Part shown: positions 25,401 through 35,274 of the stretch, in pieces | Position numbering within the stretch: position 1 is the stretch's first letter | How the letters are laid out: each line of letters opens with the position of its first letter | Assembly: GCA_950022295.1 (NCBI GenBank) | Contig: OX465597.1 | Location: 180,852,516 to 180,916,515, forward strand | Source: Bromus sterilis | Lineage: Eukaryota > Streptophyta > Magnoliopsida > Poales > Poaceae | Length of the DNA: 64,000 bases | Direction: 5' to 3' | Program-made: the position numbers and the translations under genes | The notes under the pieces: generated by a model | What the model was told of the DNA's origin: nothing | Seen by the model: only the letters and a program-made list of their open reading frames with translations | Database searches by the model: none

Positions 25401-26059
25401 TGCAATAGGCCTCATGGATGAGTCACAATCATCATGCAAAGTTGCAACAAAATAATAACAGCAGCACTTAACAGGAATTTGTAGCAGTTTAACGGCCTGA
25501 TGCCCACTTCAACGCAGAATTACACAATCAAGACGAGCACAAAAGAAAAAACTTTCTACATACGAACGGTAGAGCACGCAAAACTGAGAAACTTTCGTTT
25601 TGGGGGAACGTTCATACGGGCTACGGTTTTATCGCAATACTACACGCAAAAACGAATCAGCATCAGATATTTCAGCACTTAGAAAAATTTCAGCACTTAG
25701 AAAACAAATTTTTTAATTTTTGTGAAAACTGGGTTGTTACAGATCCCAATGACAAAGTAGAGCTAATAGGTAGGTATGATGTTGGAGTTGGAACAAAATC
25801 TCGATTGAAGATCATGCCCATTGCTTCAAATTTGCATTGGGTGGTATACAAGAATAAAGTTATGACATCGGAAGATCAATCAATTGAATTGTTTGCCACT
25901 AAAGTGCACGGTTCGCGTTGCCAAATAGAGTTGCCCCGTGAAGTGCCCCTCCTTGAGGGAAAGTGTGATGTCTATTGCCCCAATCCTTATAGCCAACCAC
26001 CAAGCACGCAACAAAAAGATTTGAATGACGATGAGATTGATGACCATGAGCATTTATGA
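22462..26059 (+). pseudogene. MULE transposase N-terminal domain (interrupted)
   Basis: The first coding piece begins MDDRLVNVHYV and reaches ELNWVDP at 22625; after the solo LTR the frame continues NDKVELIGRYDVGVG. This is the N-terminal domain found before the DNA-binding domain in plant MuDR proteins. It then carries CQIELPREVPLLEGKCDVYC and an acidic end before a stop at 26057-26059. The following Lys-rich part is in another frame, so an intron or a 1-base indel lies near 26050. Confidence 0.7.
22626..25741 (-). mobile_element. Solo D-family LTR, promoter part missing
   Basis: Ends are TGTAAGGCCC at 22626 and GGTTGTTACA at 25741; on the - strand TGTAACA to CCTTACA, standard TG...CA ends. 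It is flanked by GATCC at 22621-22625 and 25742-25746, a 5-bp target duplication. No internal region or second LTR is present, so it is a solo LTR left by recombination. Compared with 52013-55573 it lacks the GC-rich block with the TATA box: only about 40 bases separate its 5' terminus from sequence that lies about 1.2 kb in on the other copy. Confidence 0.85.
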
Positions 26060-26954
26060 AGAAGAAGAAGAAAGACCGATTGAAGCCTAAGAAGGTGAAG
26101 AATGAGAAGATATTGAAGCATGAGAAGAATGATAGAGCACCCAAAAAGAAGATGAGTTGCAATGAGGAAAAGGTAATGAAGTTGTGCGGTGGTGATGGTG
26201 ACCAAGAGGATGAGATTCATTGTAACCAACTAGGTGACTTGGTTGCCTTTGTGAAGCATCAAGACATGGACCATGATTTTCCCTATCAACGGTCCTATGC
26301 TTATGACTCGGATGATGAAGGTCTGACCGAAGATTTTGATGAAGATGGATTCATGGAGAAAGAAAACATAATTTTCTTTGATTCGACCGGACATGAAAGA
26401 ACTTCATTGTTTCATGATGCAACCCTTGATCATATGCCTATAGTTGATGGCGGCAAGAGTAAGGCAATCATAGAACCAACATCTTGCCTGGAAGTAGGTG
26501 AACCAAGGAACGAGAAGGAGGACGAGAATATTTACTTGAAAAAAGGATTGATTTTTGAAACCTTGGCGGAGTTCCAAGTTTGGTTAGCCGACTATGCCAT
26601 TAGGAACCATAGACCATATGTTGTTGGACACTCAAACAAAAATTTGCGGTACACAATCAAATGTGACAAAGAAAAATTCCCATGGACCGTTCATGGAAGA
26701 AGAATGAAAGAAACCGTGCAATGGGTCTTACAAAGTTGTGTCCCTACACACATGTGCAAACCTCCATCAAAAAAGAAGCCCAAGAAACACCGTCAACTTA
26801 CCTCAGAGTTTCTCGGTTACAAGTTGTTGAATGAAGTTGCTAGTGATTCAACCGTCAAGGTGAAGTTCTTAATGCGCATTGTGAAGAAAATGTACGGATA
26901 CCAGATCACGTACGGGAAGGCATGGAAGGCAAAGGCGAATGCTATGAGGATGTT
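26056..26954 (+). pseudogene. MULE transposase DNA-binding domain
   Basis: Lys-rich start (MKKKKKDRLK), an acidic linker, then FETLAEFQVWLADYAIRNHR and LRYTIKCDKEKFPWTVHGRR, the pattern of the MuDR-type zinc-binding DNA-binding domain. Then HRQLTSEFLGYKLLNEV and YGKAWKAKANAMRM lead to the catalytic core. The frame is cut at 26954/26955 by the CACTA terminus, and coding resumes at 34770. Confidence 0.85.
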
Positions 26955-26999
26955 CACTAGTACAAAACATGCCTTTCGATATGAGCAAAGGTCATGGTT

Positions 27000-27240
27000 C
27001 GAACACGAACCGGTTCTACTGGCCCAATAGAACCGGTTCGTGGCTCCGGGCTTTAGAACCGGTTCGTATGGTGGGGCCCCATCCCAGTGGTGCCCTGCCA
27101 GCGCCCCTTTAGAACCGGTTTGTACTACCAACCGGTTCTAAAGATGTGGTGGAAGGTTGCCGTTCGGCATGCGGGCCACCTAGCAGCATTAGAACCAGTT
27201 GGTACCTAGAACCGGTTCTAAAGGTTCACTAAGTTTAGTA
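27000..27240. repeat. Left subterminal AACCGGTT array
   Basis: Repeated AGAACCGGTTCGT and ACCGGTTCTAAAG in both orientations. The matching right array is 34548-34750, and an internal block lies at 32070-32240. These are the likely binding sites for CACTA proteins in trans. Confidence 0.8.
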
Positions 27241-27754
27241 CCACCTCGCTAACCGAAGCGGAGTTCGACCGGTTTATAAGCACGGGTTAGAGTGGACTTA
27301 TCATAGCATAACAATTTCAATAAAGGTTGTCCATGAGGGATTTAACTATATCCTGTATACTGTAGTTCAAATCTCGGTTGAACCTTGATTGGTGGGCAGA
27401 TTTTCTAGATTTGCCGACGAGGCGGGGTCCAGTTGAAACCCCGTATGATCTTGCAAAATCTAATACGGACATTTCAGCTGGAGCTCTCTTGTCTGCAGAG
27501 TAGCTAGATTTTCCCACTAATAAGGGGCTAACCAAAATTTGCCTTTACGGTGTAGAGGGTGTGGAGTAATCTTCCATTGACATCCTATAATGAAATTTCT
27601 ATACTTTTTTATTTTAGTTTTTGTCGTAGCCCTCTCAACAAGGTATTACAAGAAGGTATTTTTTTAGAGGGCTACATCAGTTGAACTTGCTAAAACTGTT
27701 GAGAGTGCTACGACAAAAACTGGATGCACTTCGTGTACAAACTGGACCATCAAG

Positions 27755-28152
27755 GGTTTCAAATTGTTGCTCTCGGACAAACTCTTCTGAGCACTACTTC
27801 CAGCATTATCACGAGCCTTGTTAAAAGATTCCATCATTGTGCGTCCAGGCAGTCATTTGCAAAATATTAATGAAACTGCCTTTTGAGCCTGCAGTGATCA
27901 TAGCTTTCAAATTGTTGCTCTCGGACAAACTCTTCTGAGCACTACTTCCAGCATTATCATGAGCCTTGTTAAGAACCTGATTTACTCGTTTTTTAAAAGA
28001 TTCCATCATTGTGCGTCCAGGAACTCATTTGCGAAATATTAATGAAACTGCCTTTTGAGCCTGCAGTGATCATAGCTTTCAAATTGTTTCTCTCGGACAA
28101 AGTCTTCTGAGCACTACTTCCAGCATTATCTTCTGAGCACTACTTCCAGCGC
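27755..28152 (-). pseudogene. NRPB1 (fragment): Antisense tandem fragments of the RNA polymerase II largest subunit gene
   Basis: On the - strand two nearly complete units and one partial unit read a segment of RPB1: VNQVLNKAHDNAGSSAQKSL, then SESNNLKAMITAGSKGSF and INILQMTA. These match the conserved bridge-helix/funnel part of plant Pol II largest subunits, stopping just before the VGQQNVEGKR segment. The best unit is 27821-28009; a partial unit lies at 28080-28152. One unit lacks about 22 bases that the other has. The piece is far too short to work as polymerase. It is a captured gene fragment duplicated in tandem within the CACTA element. Confidence 0.82.
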
Positions 28153-28469
28153 CCCTTTAGAACCGGTTTGTACTACCAACCGGTTCTAAAGATGTGGTGG
28201 CAGGTTTATAAGCACGGGTCAGTGTGGACTTATCGTACCATAGCAAGTTTAATAAAGGTTGTCCACGAGTGATTCATCTATACGCTGTATACTGTAAAGG
28301 AAATTTCTGTTGAACCTTGATTGGTCGGCAGATTTCTAGATTTGCCAACCAATCAGGGCTTAACTGAAATTGTCCTTTATGGTGTACAGGGTGTGGAGTA
28401 ATCTTCCGTTGACATCCTATAATGAAATTGCTATACTTTTTTTCCAATCAAATAAAGTGGCTCTCAAAT

Positions 28470-28830
28470 GCACCATCGGACGTATGCAGGGAATCTAAAT
28501 GATTTGTATTTGGTCGATATGAAGTGAAAGATTTCTAGCTAGATATATGTAAGATCAACAAAACATACGATTTCGCCTGCATACAGCCCGACGGTGGCTC
28601 TAGAGTGCAAGCATATCAATGCACTGTCGAACGTATGCAGGCGAATCCGAATGGTTTGTATTTGTTCGATGAAGTGAAAGATTTCTAACTAGATATATAT
28701 AAGATCAAAAAAAAACACGGTTCCGCCTGGTTACAGCCCGACGTTGTGGCACTCGTGAGTGCCCGCATATCAAAAGCACCGTCAGACCGCAACCAGGCGA
28801 ATCCGAATGATTTGTATTCGGCCGATGAAA
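28470..28830. repeat. Short inverted repeats GCCTGCATACAGCCCGACGG
   Basis: Three related blocks combine a GCCTG.ATACAGCCCGACG motif with a nearby CGTATGCAGGCGAATCCGAA motif, giving possible small hairpins. They lie upstream of the AP2-like ORF. Confidence 0.6.
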
Positions 28831-28858
28831 TGAGTGTCGAACATGTCCGAGAGGGGGG

Positions 28859-28869
28859 CTATATATAGG
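28859..28869 (+). promoter_or_regulatory. Possible TATA box of the AP2-like gene
   Basis: CTATATATAGG about 500 bases before the ATG at 29368. The intervening repeat array makes this tentative. Confidence 0.35.
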
Positions 28870-28929
28870 CAACGACAAGCCTGATCCAACGGCTGACAAG
28901 CCTGATCCAACGATCACAAAGCGATTGAA

Positions 28930-29262
28930 AGAAAAACACGATTCGTGTGCTTCTTCCTGATTGGTCGAGGTGAGCCAAAAGAAACAAAGCGCTTGAAGTA
29001 CCGGTTTGTGGTTGAAACCGGTGCTAAAGACCTTTCTGACTTCATTTGAAAGAAACACGCGATCCGTGTGCTTCTTCCTGATTGGTTGGATCCAACGGCT
29101 CGGAAGCCTGATCCAACGACTCACAAGCGCTTGAAAGAAACACGCGATCCGTGTGCTTCTTCCTGATTCGTTGGATCCAACGGCTCAGAAGACTGATCCA
29201 ACGACTCACAAGCGCTTGAAAGAAACACGCGATCCGTGTGCTTCTTCCTGATTGGTTGGATT
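28930..29262. repeat. 85-bp tandem repeat before the AP2-like ORF
   Basis: The unit contains GATCCGTGTGCTTCTTCCTG and recurs at 29061, 29146 and 29231, with a diverged copy near 28943. Period 85 bp. Confidence 0.85.
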
Positions 29263-29367
29263 CAAAATCGTGTACGGTTTAAAGCGCGTGGAAGAGGACT
29301 CCACGCAACGCCAGTCGCCACTAGTTCTTTTCTCGTGCACTCTTTCCCTTTCCGCGCCACCGCCACC

Positions 29368-29949
29368 ATGCCGCCTCGCCGCCGCCGACCAAGCTACCAC
29401 GGTGTCCGCGAGCGCTCGGACGGCACATTCATGGCGGTGATTACTTGCGCCAACAACGAGCGTGTGTGTCTCGGCAGGTTCTGGCATGCATATTTAGCCA
29501 CCCGCGCGTACGACGTTGCGGCGTGGAGGCTCGGCCGCCCGCGCGCGGAGATGAATAACCACCACTGTCGCAGCTTGGAAGAGGCGGAGGACATGGCAGA
29601 TCCGCCGCTCCTCCTCACTGAAGAGTACCACCGGCTCCATCGTCGACGAGCGGTGCTCGGCCTCACCTCGGAGCAGGACCAGCGTGCCGTGCAGGATTGG
29701 TACGCGAGCCATCCCTATGAAGCCTCGGAGGAGGCGGAACACTGGACGATGCTGGCGGCCGAGAGCGCGGAGTGGCGACAGGAGCGTCATGAATGGCGAG
29801 AGGAGCGGTGGGCGGCCAAGGCGATGGCGGAGGAGGAACTGACGAGAGGCTCCGCCAACTGGACCCTCGGTGACCCCCGCTGGATAGCGCTGGAGGATGA
29901 AATCAGCTCCGACACCGAAGACGATTTCTCCGACGATGAGGAGGAGTAG
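29368..29949 (+). CDS. CACTA-borne protein with AP2/ERF-like domain, 193 aa
   Basis: The ATG at 29368 is chosen because GCCACCATG is a strong start context and the basic MPPRRRR follows; the frame is open further upstream but only through repeat DNA. Residues about 9-65 read SYHGVRERSDGTFMAVI, VCLGRFWHAYLATRAYDVAA and PRAEMNN, the layout of an AP2/ERF domain (YRGVR...WLGTF..A..AARAYD.AA...N), with a Leu-Gly pair and AYDVAA conserved. The rest is Glu/Trp-rich (EWRQERHEWREERW) with an acidic tail, SDTEDDFSDDEEE. The family binds DNA in transcription control. Here it is transposon cargo, uninterrupted over 193 codons, so it may be expressed. Binding ability is not shown, because several strand residues differ from ERF consensus. 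Confidence 0.7.
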   Translation: MPPRRRRPSYHGVRERSDGTFMAVITCANNERVCLGRFWHAYLATRAYDVAAWRLGRPRAEMNNHHCRSLEEAEDMADPPLLLTEEYHRLHRRRAVLGLTSEQDQRAVQDWYASHPYEASEEAEHWTMLAAESAEWRQERHEWREERWAAKAMAEEELTRGSANWTLGDPRWIALEDEISSDTEDDFSDDEEE

Positions 29950-30016
29950 TTTTTTATGTTCTAGGTTTGAGATGTTAAGTTTGTTGAATGTTTTAAATTT
30001 GCCGCGTCGTCGCCAC

Positions 30017-31500
30017 CATTTGCTCTTTTTCATGCATTTAATGATTTATTTTGAGCTAAATGACCCTGAAATTGGACTAATGCTTGTTGGCATGACTTTA
30101 GTCCCGGGTCGAGCCACAAACCGAAACTAATGCTTGTGGGCCAGGAGCGAGGTGCATTGGTCCTGGTTCTTGGCTAGAACCAGGACATATGCCCCCAGAA
30201 AAGGTTGAAATTGGCAAGGTATCATCATTTGACCCACATAACATGTGTGCAAAAGTTGAGAGGATTACGGCAAAAACTGGATGCACTTCGTGTACAAACT
30301 GGACCATCTCTTTCAAAGTGTAAGGGTTTCAAACGAGAACTCATCTGTTACAAAGACATTTCATTTTTCTAAACTTATTTCAACTCAGGACTTTTTTTGC
30401 ATCCAATATGCACCATTCAAAGCCACATACTAAAATTTCAACCCTTTCTGACTTCATTTGCTATTTTTCATGCATTTAATGATTTATTTTGAGCTAAATG
30501 ACCTTGAATTTGGAAAGCACTACAACTGAACTCAGAAAAGGTTGAAACTTGGCAAGGTATCATCATTTGACCCACATAACATGTGTGCAAAAGTTGAGAG
30601 GATTACGACAAAAACTGGATGCACTTCGTGTACAAACTGGACCATCTGTTTCAAAGTATAAGGGTTTCAAACAAAAACTCATCTGTTACAAAGACATTTC
30701 ATTTTTCTAAACTTATTTCAACTCAAGACTTTTTTTGCCTTCAATATGCACCATTCAAAGCCACATACTAAAATTTCAACCCTTTCTTACTTCATTTTCT
30801 ATTTTTAATGCATTTAATGATTTATTTTGAGCTAAATGACCTTGAATTTGGAAAGTACTACAACTGAACTCAGAAAAGGTTGAAACTTGTCAAGGTATCA
30901 TCATTTGACCCACATAACATGTGTGCAAAAGTTGAGAGGATTACGGCAAAAACTGGATGCACTTCGTGTACAAATTGGACCATCTCTTTCAAAGTATAAG
31001 GGTTTCAAACGAAAACTCATCTGTTACAAAGACATTTCATTTTTCTAAACATATTTGAACTCAACACTTTTTTTGCATTCAATATGCACCATTCAAAGCC
31101 ACATACTAAAATTTCAACCCTTTCTGACTTAATTTGCTATTTTTCATGCATTTAATGATTTATTTTGAGCTAAATGACCTTGAATTTGGAAAGCACTACA
31201 ACTGAACTCAAAAAAGGTTGAAACTTGGAAAGGTATCATCATTTGACCCACATAACATGTGTGCAAAAGTTGAGAAGATTACGGCAAAAAATGGATGCAC
31301 TTCGTGTACAAACTGGACCATCTCTTTCAAAGTATAAAGGTTTCAAACGAAAACTCATCTGTTACAAAGACATTTCATTTTTCTAAACTTATTTCAACTC
31401 AAGACTTTTTTTGCATTCAATATGCACCATTCAAAGCCACATACTAAAATTTCAACCCTTTCTGACTTCATTTGCTATTTTTCATGCATTTAATAATTTT
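30017..31500. repeat. 338-bp tandem array in the CACTA element
   Basis: CATGCATTTAATGATTTATT or a close variant recurs at 30031, 30469, 30807, 31145 and 31484. Spacing is 438, 338, 338 and 339. The first unit carries about 100 extra bases with TTTAGTCCCGGGTCGAGCC, which resembles the subterminal repeat of another CACTA type. Confidence 0.9.
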
Positions 31501-31796
31501 TTGACTATTTTAAAGTATTTCACAAACCAGTATTTCAAAAATAATTCAACTTGAAACTATTTAAATTTGAAAACCACTACCACTAACCGAATATTTATAA
31601 TTATGTTTTAACCTAAAATAAAAAGATTTATTAAAAAACTCCAACTATTCTAATAGCTAGTCAAAATATAAAAACAAATATAAATCTGCTGTCAAAATAT
31701 AAAGTATAGCAAATATAAAAACTCCAACTATTCTAATAGCTAGTCAAAATATAAAAACAAATATAAAAATAGCAAATGGAAAGAAAAAAGTATAGC
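31501..31796. other. AT-rich spacer in the CACTA element
   Basis: Contains short repeats of CTCCAACTATTCTAATAGCT and AAATATAAA. No gene seen. Confidence 0.5.
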
Positions 31797-32242
31797 AATT
31801 TCATTATAGGATGTCAACGGAAGATTACTCCACACCCTGTACACCATAAAGGACAATTTCAGTTAAGCCCTGATTGGTTGGCAAATCTAGAAATTTGCCG
31901 ACCAATCAAGGTTCAACAGAAATTTCCTTTACAGTATACAACGTATAGATGAATCACTCGTGGACAACCTTTATTAAACTTGCTATGCTACGATAAGTCC
32001 ACACTGACCCGTGCTTATAAACCAGACGAACTCGTCTTCGGTTAGCGAGGTGGTACTAAAAAATAAATGTTTAGAACCGGTTTCAACCACGAACCACTGC
32101 TAAAGGTCCCTCCCCTTCCCGCACGTATTTTTGGCCGAAAATGGATGAAATTTGTGACCTTTAGAACCGGTTTGTGGCTGAAACCGGTTCTAAAGGTCCA
32201 TTAGCACCGGTTGCTGCTACAAACTGGTGCTAAAAGTCCATG

Positions 32243-32253
32243 CTATATATATA
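32243..32253 (+). promoter_or_regulatory. TATA box of the B3-like gene
   Basis: CTATATATATA followed within 40 bases by a GC-rich presumed 5' leader. That leader ends at a good donor (GCGTCCG/GTGACC near 32457), giving a non-coding first exon. Confidence 0.5.
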
Positions 32254-32966
32254 CCAGCACTTAGCGTCAGTTCCGCCCACCGCTTCAGATCGAACCACGC
32301 CGCCAGGCTGCTGCGCTGCCTCGCCGTCGCCGTCCACGCCGCCAGGAGCCGCCCACTCTCCTCGCCGACAGCCGCCACCGGAGCCGCCCCCGCCCGCACC
32401 GTTCAAGCCGCAACCGCCCCCGCCGTTCAAGCCATCGCCGCCGTCCAGCGCGTCCGGTGACCCCTCCCACTCCCCCCTCCCCTCCTCCTCTATGTTAATA
32501 TTCTGATCAGGAATTCTAGGATTGCCATGTGCAATTGATAGGTTGTGTGCAATAATCTATGCCGCCATGTGATTTTTTGAAGTGAAGTTGGTGTTGATCA
32601 TTTCTAGGATTATTGGTGTTGAAATTGTTGAAATTTCTAGGATTATTTTGCGTATTGCCAAAACAGAGAGATAGTTAGATGGTGCTTTGTTCTTTGAAGT
32701 GAAATTGGTCGTGGCTTTAGAGAGAATTTGATGGTGCAAGCTATAGTGTAAATTAGGGTTCCACAAGTTTGTATGTTTTCAGAGAACACAAGTAAAAAGA
32801 AAGTGGAGGATTTTTTTTTGTTAAACCAAAAATTGATAGAACAGACATTCTTGATCTATTTTGTTACCAATGAGGCACAATTTATATTACTTCTCATGTT
32901 ATATTTTTATAATTTTCATTATATTTTTATTACTTTGAATTAATTTTATAATTATGAAGACATAGT

Positions 32967-33945
32967 ATGTCTCATCCCAAGTGCGAGATTTGTCAAGACG
33001 ACTCGGGTCGATGCAACGATCCCGTGTTTGATGAAGCAGACACATACTTCTTCATCACGCTTAGGTCCTGGTTTCAAAATGTTACGGTATGTAACTTGCA
33101 CGACATGTTCTTGTTATGGTGCATGCATGCATGACTTAAGTTTATGTTTATAACGTATCATTTTTTCTAATTCAACTAGTGCATCCCTTGCTTTGCAAGA
33201 CGCCATGTTTGTGACAAGATCAATATTCAAGATTTCGATGAAACTATTAGTAAAGAAGTTAACATTAAGACGAAACATTTCATTCTTAAGGTTAAGATCT
33301 TTAATCAACCAAATGCCACATTCTTTGGCGGTTCAAAATGGGATGCATTATGCAAGACATATGCATTTCATGATAATATGAAAATAGCATTTGATCTTGG
33401 ACGCCGCCGTCGAGGATCCAATGTTTTTCGTGATGATAAAATTTCGATGGAACTAGGCGACATGATTCCAGTTCGATGTTCATGTGATTTTGTTAAAAAA
33501 CAATTTTGTTACTTCTACAACTTATTTTTTCTTTGCTCCAAATGTTTGACAACTCATTTATAATTGCCAGCTTATGTTATTGCCAAGGAAGAAGTACAAG
33601 ATATTTTTGATTGTACCTTCTATAACAATGGCTTTGACCTAAGTAAGAATGAGCAGCATGCATTTATCGAAGTTATTAAATTGGTACCTTCGTATGCGAA
33701 CTATTTAAGGGCTGGCCGTCCTTTTGGATCATATGTGCCATTTGTCCTTAAGTTGGTGGACTATATGCTTAAATGGCCTAGCCTGGTATGATTTTTATCA
33801 TTCTCTCTCAGTAGCCTATATCTTCTTCAAAACGACATTTTTATTAATTATACTCATTGCTAACTATGCTACTAATATGTATGTTCTTCAACAGAAGATA
33901 CCGCAAACTTATACGCCCAAATGGATGTTGGGATTTAAAGGATAA
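32967..33945 (+). CDS. Spliced CACTA-borne gene with B3-like segment, 229 aa model
   Basis: Four coding exons fit without any stop: 32967-33086, 33180-33483, 33571-33785, 33895-33945. All introns are GT-AG, and codon phases agree at every junction (690 nt including the stop). The protein starts MSHPKCEICQDDSGRCND, then CIPCFARRHVCDKINIQDFD. A strand-rich part, KTKHFILKVKIF, FFGGSKWDALCKTYAFHDNM and KIAFDLG, resembles a B3 DNA-binding domain (a W.V strand, then GW..F...N.L..GD...F.L). A later part, AYVIAKEEVQDIF and VPSYANYLRAGRPFG, may be a second diverged unit. A TATA box and non-coding exon lie upstream. It may be a real transcription-factor-like gene carried by the transposon. The B3 assignment is from pattern only. 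Confidence 0.6.
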
Positions 33946-34049
33946 GTTACAATTGTTTGTGCACGGCCTTGGACAGAACCTTTCCAACATGATTACTACA
34001 CTGAAAGTGGATCAGATGGCTGTGTCAAAATCAAAGCATTATTGAAGAT

Positions 34050-34545
34050 AGTGGTCCAGAAGAAGCCAAAACATGGAGACAGGTTGTTCTCTATCCTCTA
34101 TCGTGGAGAATATGGACGCCCTTTTTGGGTTTATTTCTTTTTACCTTCGCGTGTTTGATTAGGTCCTATATATTTAGTAGGAGTGAATTCGAAGAATTAT
34201 GTCCTATATATATTTAGTAGTAGTGAATCTGAACAAATTAGGTTATCGAAGTTAAACTAGGAAAAATCTTTGTGTTGGATATAATGGCTTTCGTACTTGT
34301 TCTTATTGAAGATCAATTATATATTGTCCTATATATATGAGACATGATCGATATATTTATACTATATTGTCTGTGTGTATGAGATGTGATCGTACTTTTA
34401 AGTGTATGACGCAGGAACCGCTTGATATATTCATATATTGATCATCTTCATTAAATAATAAGATTGCGGAGAATCTTTAATTAATAATCCAAAAACAAAA
34501 CTATTAAACCCAAAATAAAATAACAAATAAACCCTTAAACCACGA
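34050..34545. other. AT-rich spacer before the right CACTA end
   Basis: Presumed 3' flank of the B3-like gene. Some short repeats (CCTATATATATTTAGTAG). No gene seen. Confidence 0.45.
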
Positions 34546-34769
34546 AACCTTTAGAACCGGTTTATGTTACCAACCGGTGCTAAAGGTGCTCAATCCCTCG
34601 CGCTGCCGTGCAACCACATGGCCTGGCTGCATCTGGTTTAGAATCGGATCGTGGGGAACCGGTTCTAAAGGCTTTACCCTTTAGCACCGAGCCTTTAGAA
34701 CCGGTTTCAAAAACCGGTTCTAAAGGCCGCCCTGAACCGGTTCTAATGACCTGTTTTGCACTAGTGGTT

Positions 34770-35274
34770 GTACGGTGAATGGGAAGAGGCATACAGCCGG
34801 CTTCCAAGGTTGTTGGCAGCTATTGCACATAAGAACCCAGGCATGCATCACGTTGTTGAGGATGATGGTCATGGCATGTTTGAGAGAGCCTTTTGGAGTT
34901 TCGAGCAATGCATTCAAGATTTCAGGTATTGTCGGCCAGTTTTGTCGATAGATGGCACATTTTTGACCGGCAAATACAAGGGTGTAATTATGGTAGCAAT
35001 GACTCACTCATGCAATGATAACGTGTTGCCCGTGGCATTTGGTTTGGTTCCATTTGAGCACCAGGATAATTGGGAATGGTTTATGAATCAAGTTAGGACA
35101 AATGTGATTGGTCCTAGAGAGGTGTGCATTATATCTGACCGGCACCAAGACATACTCAAGGCAATGGACATTGTTATTCCAGTTCTTCCCAAACTTCACC
35201 ACCGATGGTGCATGAGTCATGTCGTGGCAAAATTTTACAAGGCTTGTAAGAGTAAGGAGTTGAGCAAACAATAG
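34770..35274 (+). pseudogene. MULE transposase catalytic core
   Basis: Resumes after the CACTA element with LYGEWEEAYSRLPRLL. The DDE core shows SIDGTFLTGKYKG (first Asp) and VCIISDRHQDILKAM (second Asp), then HHRWCMSHVVAKFYK. A TAG at 35272-35274 stops it. Confidence 0.85.

Larger units (their letters stand above)
28203..32031. repeat. Long inverted repeat inside the CACTA element
   Basis: 28203-28436 (starting near TTTATAAGCACGGGTCAG) recurs inverted at about 31797-32031. A diverged direct copy is at 27270-27600. The arms enclose the AP2-like ORF and the 338-bp array. This suggests that the element is built from two related CACTA ends in opposite orientation. Confidence 0.8.
26955..34766. 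mobile_element. CACTA transposon with captured gene sequences, 7.8 kb
   Basis: Left end CACTAGTACAAAACATG at 26955; right end, inverted, CACTAGTGCAAAACAGG at 34766. The 3-bp target duplication GTT is at 26952-26954 and 34767-34769. Many subterminal copies of TTTAGAACCGGTT are present at both ends, typical of CACTA transposase binding arrays. No transposase exon is recognised inside. The interior holds RPB1-derived repeats, an AP2/ERF-like ORF, a 338-bp array, a long inverted repeat and a B3-like gene. Confidence 0.92.

Noticed and set aside
30017..31500. Array considered as CRISPR or centromeric satellite
   Set aside because: The 338-bp units are contiguous without unique spacers and confined to one CACTA element; only about four copies.
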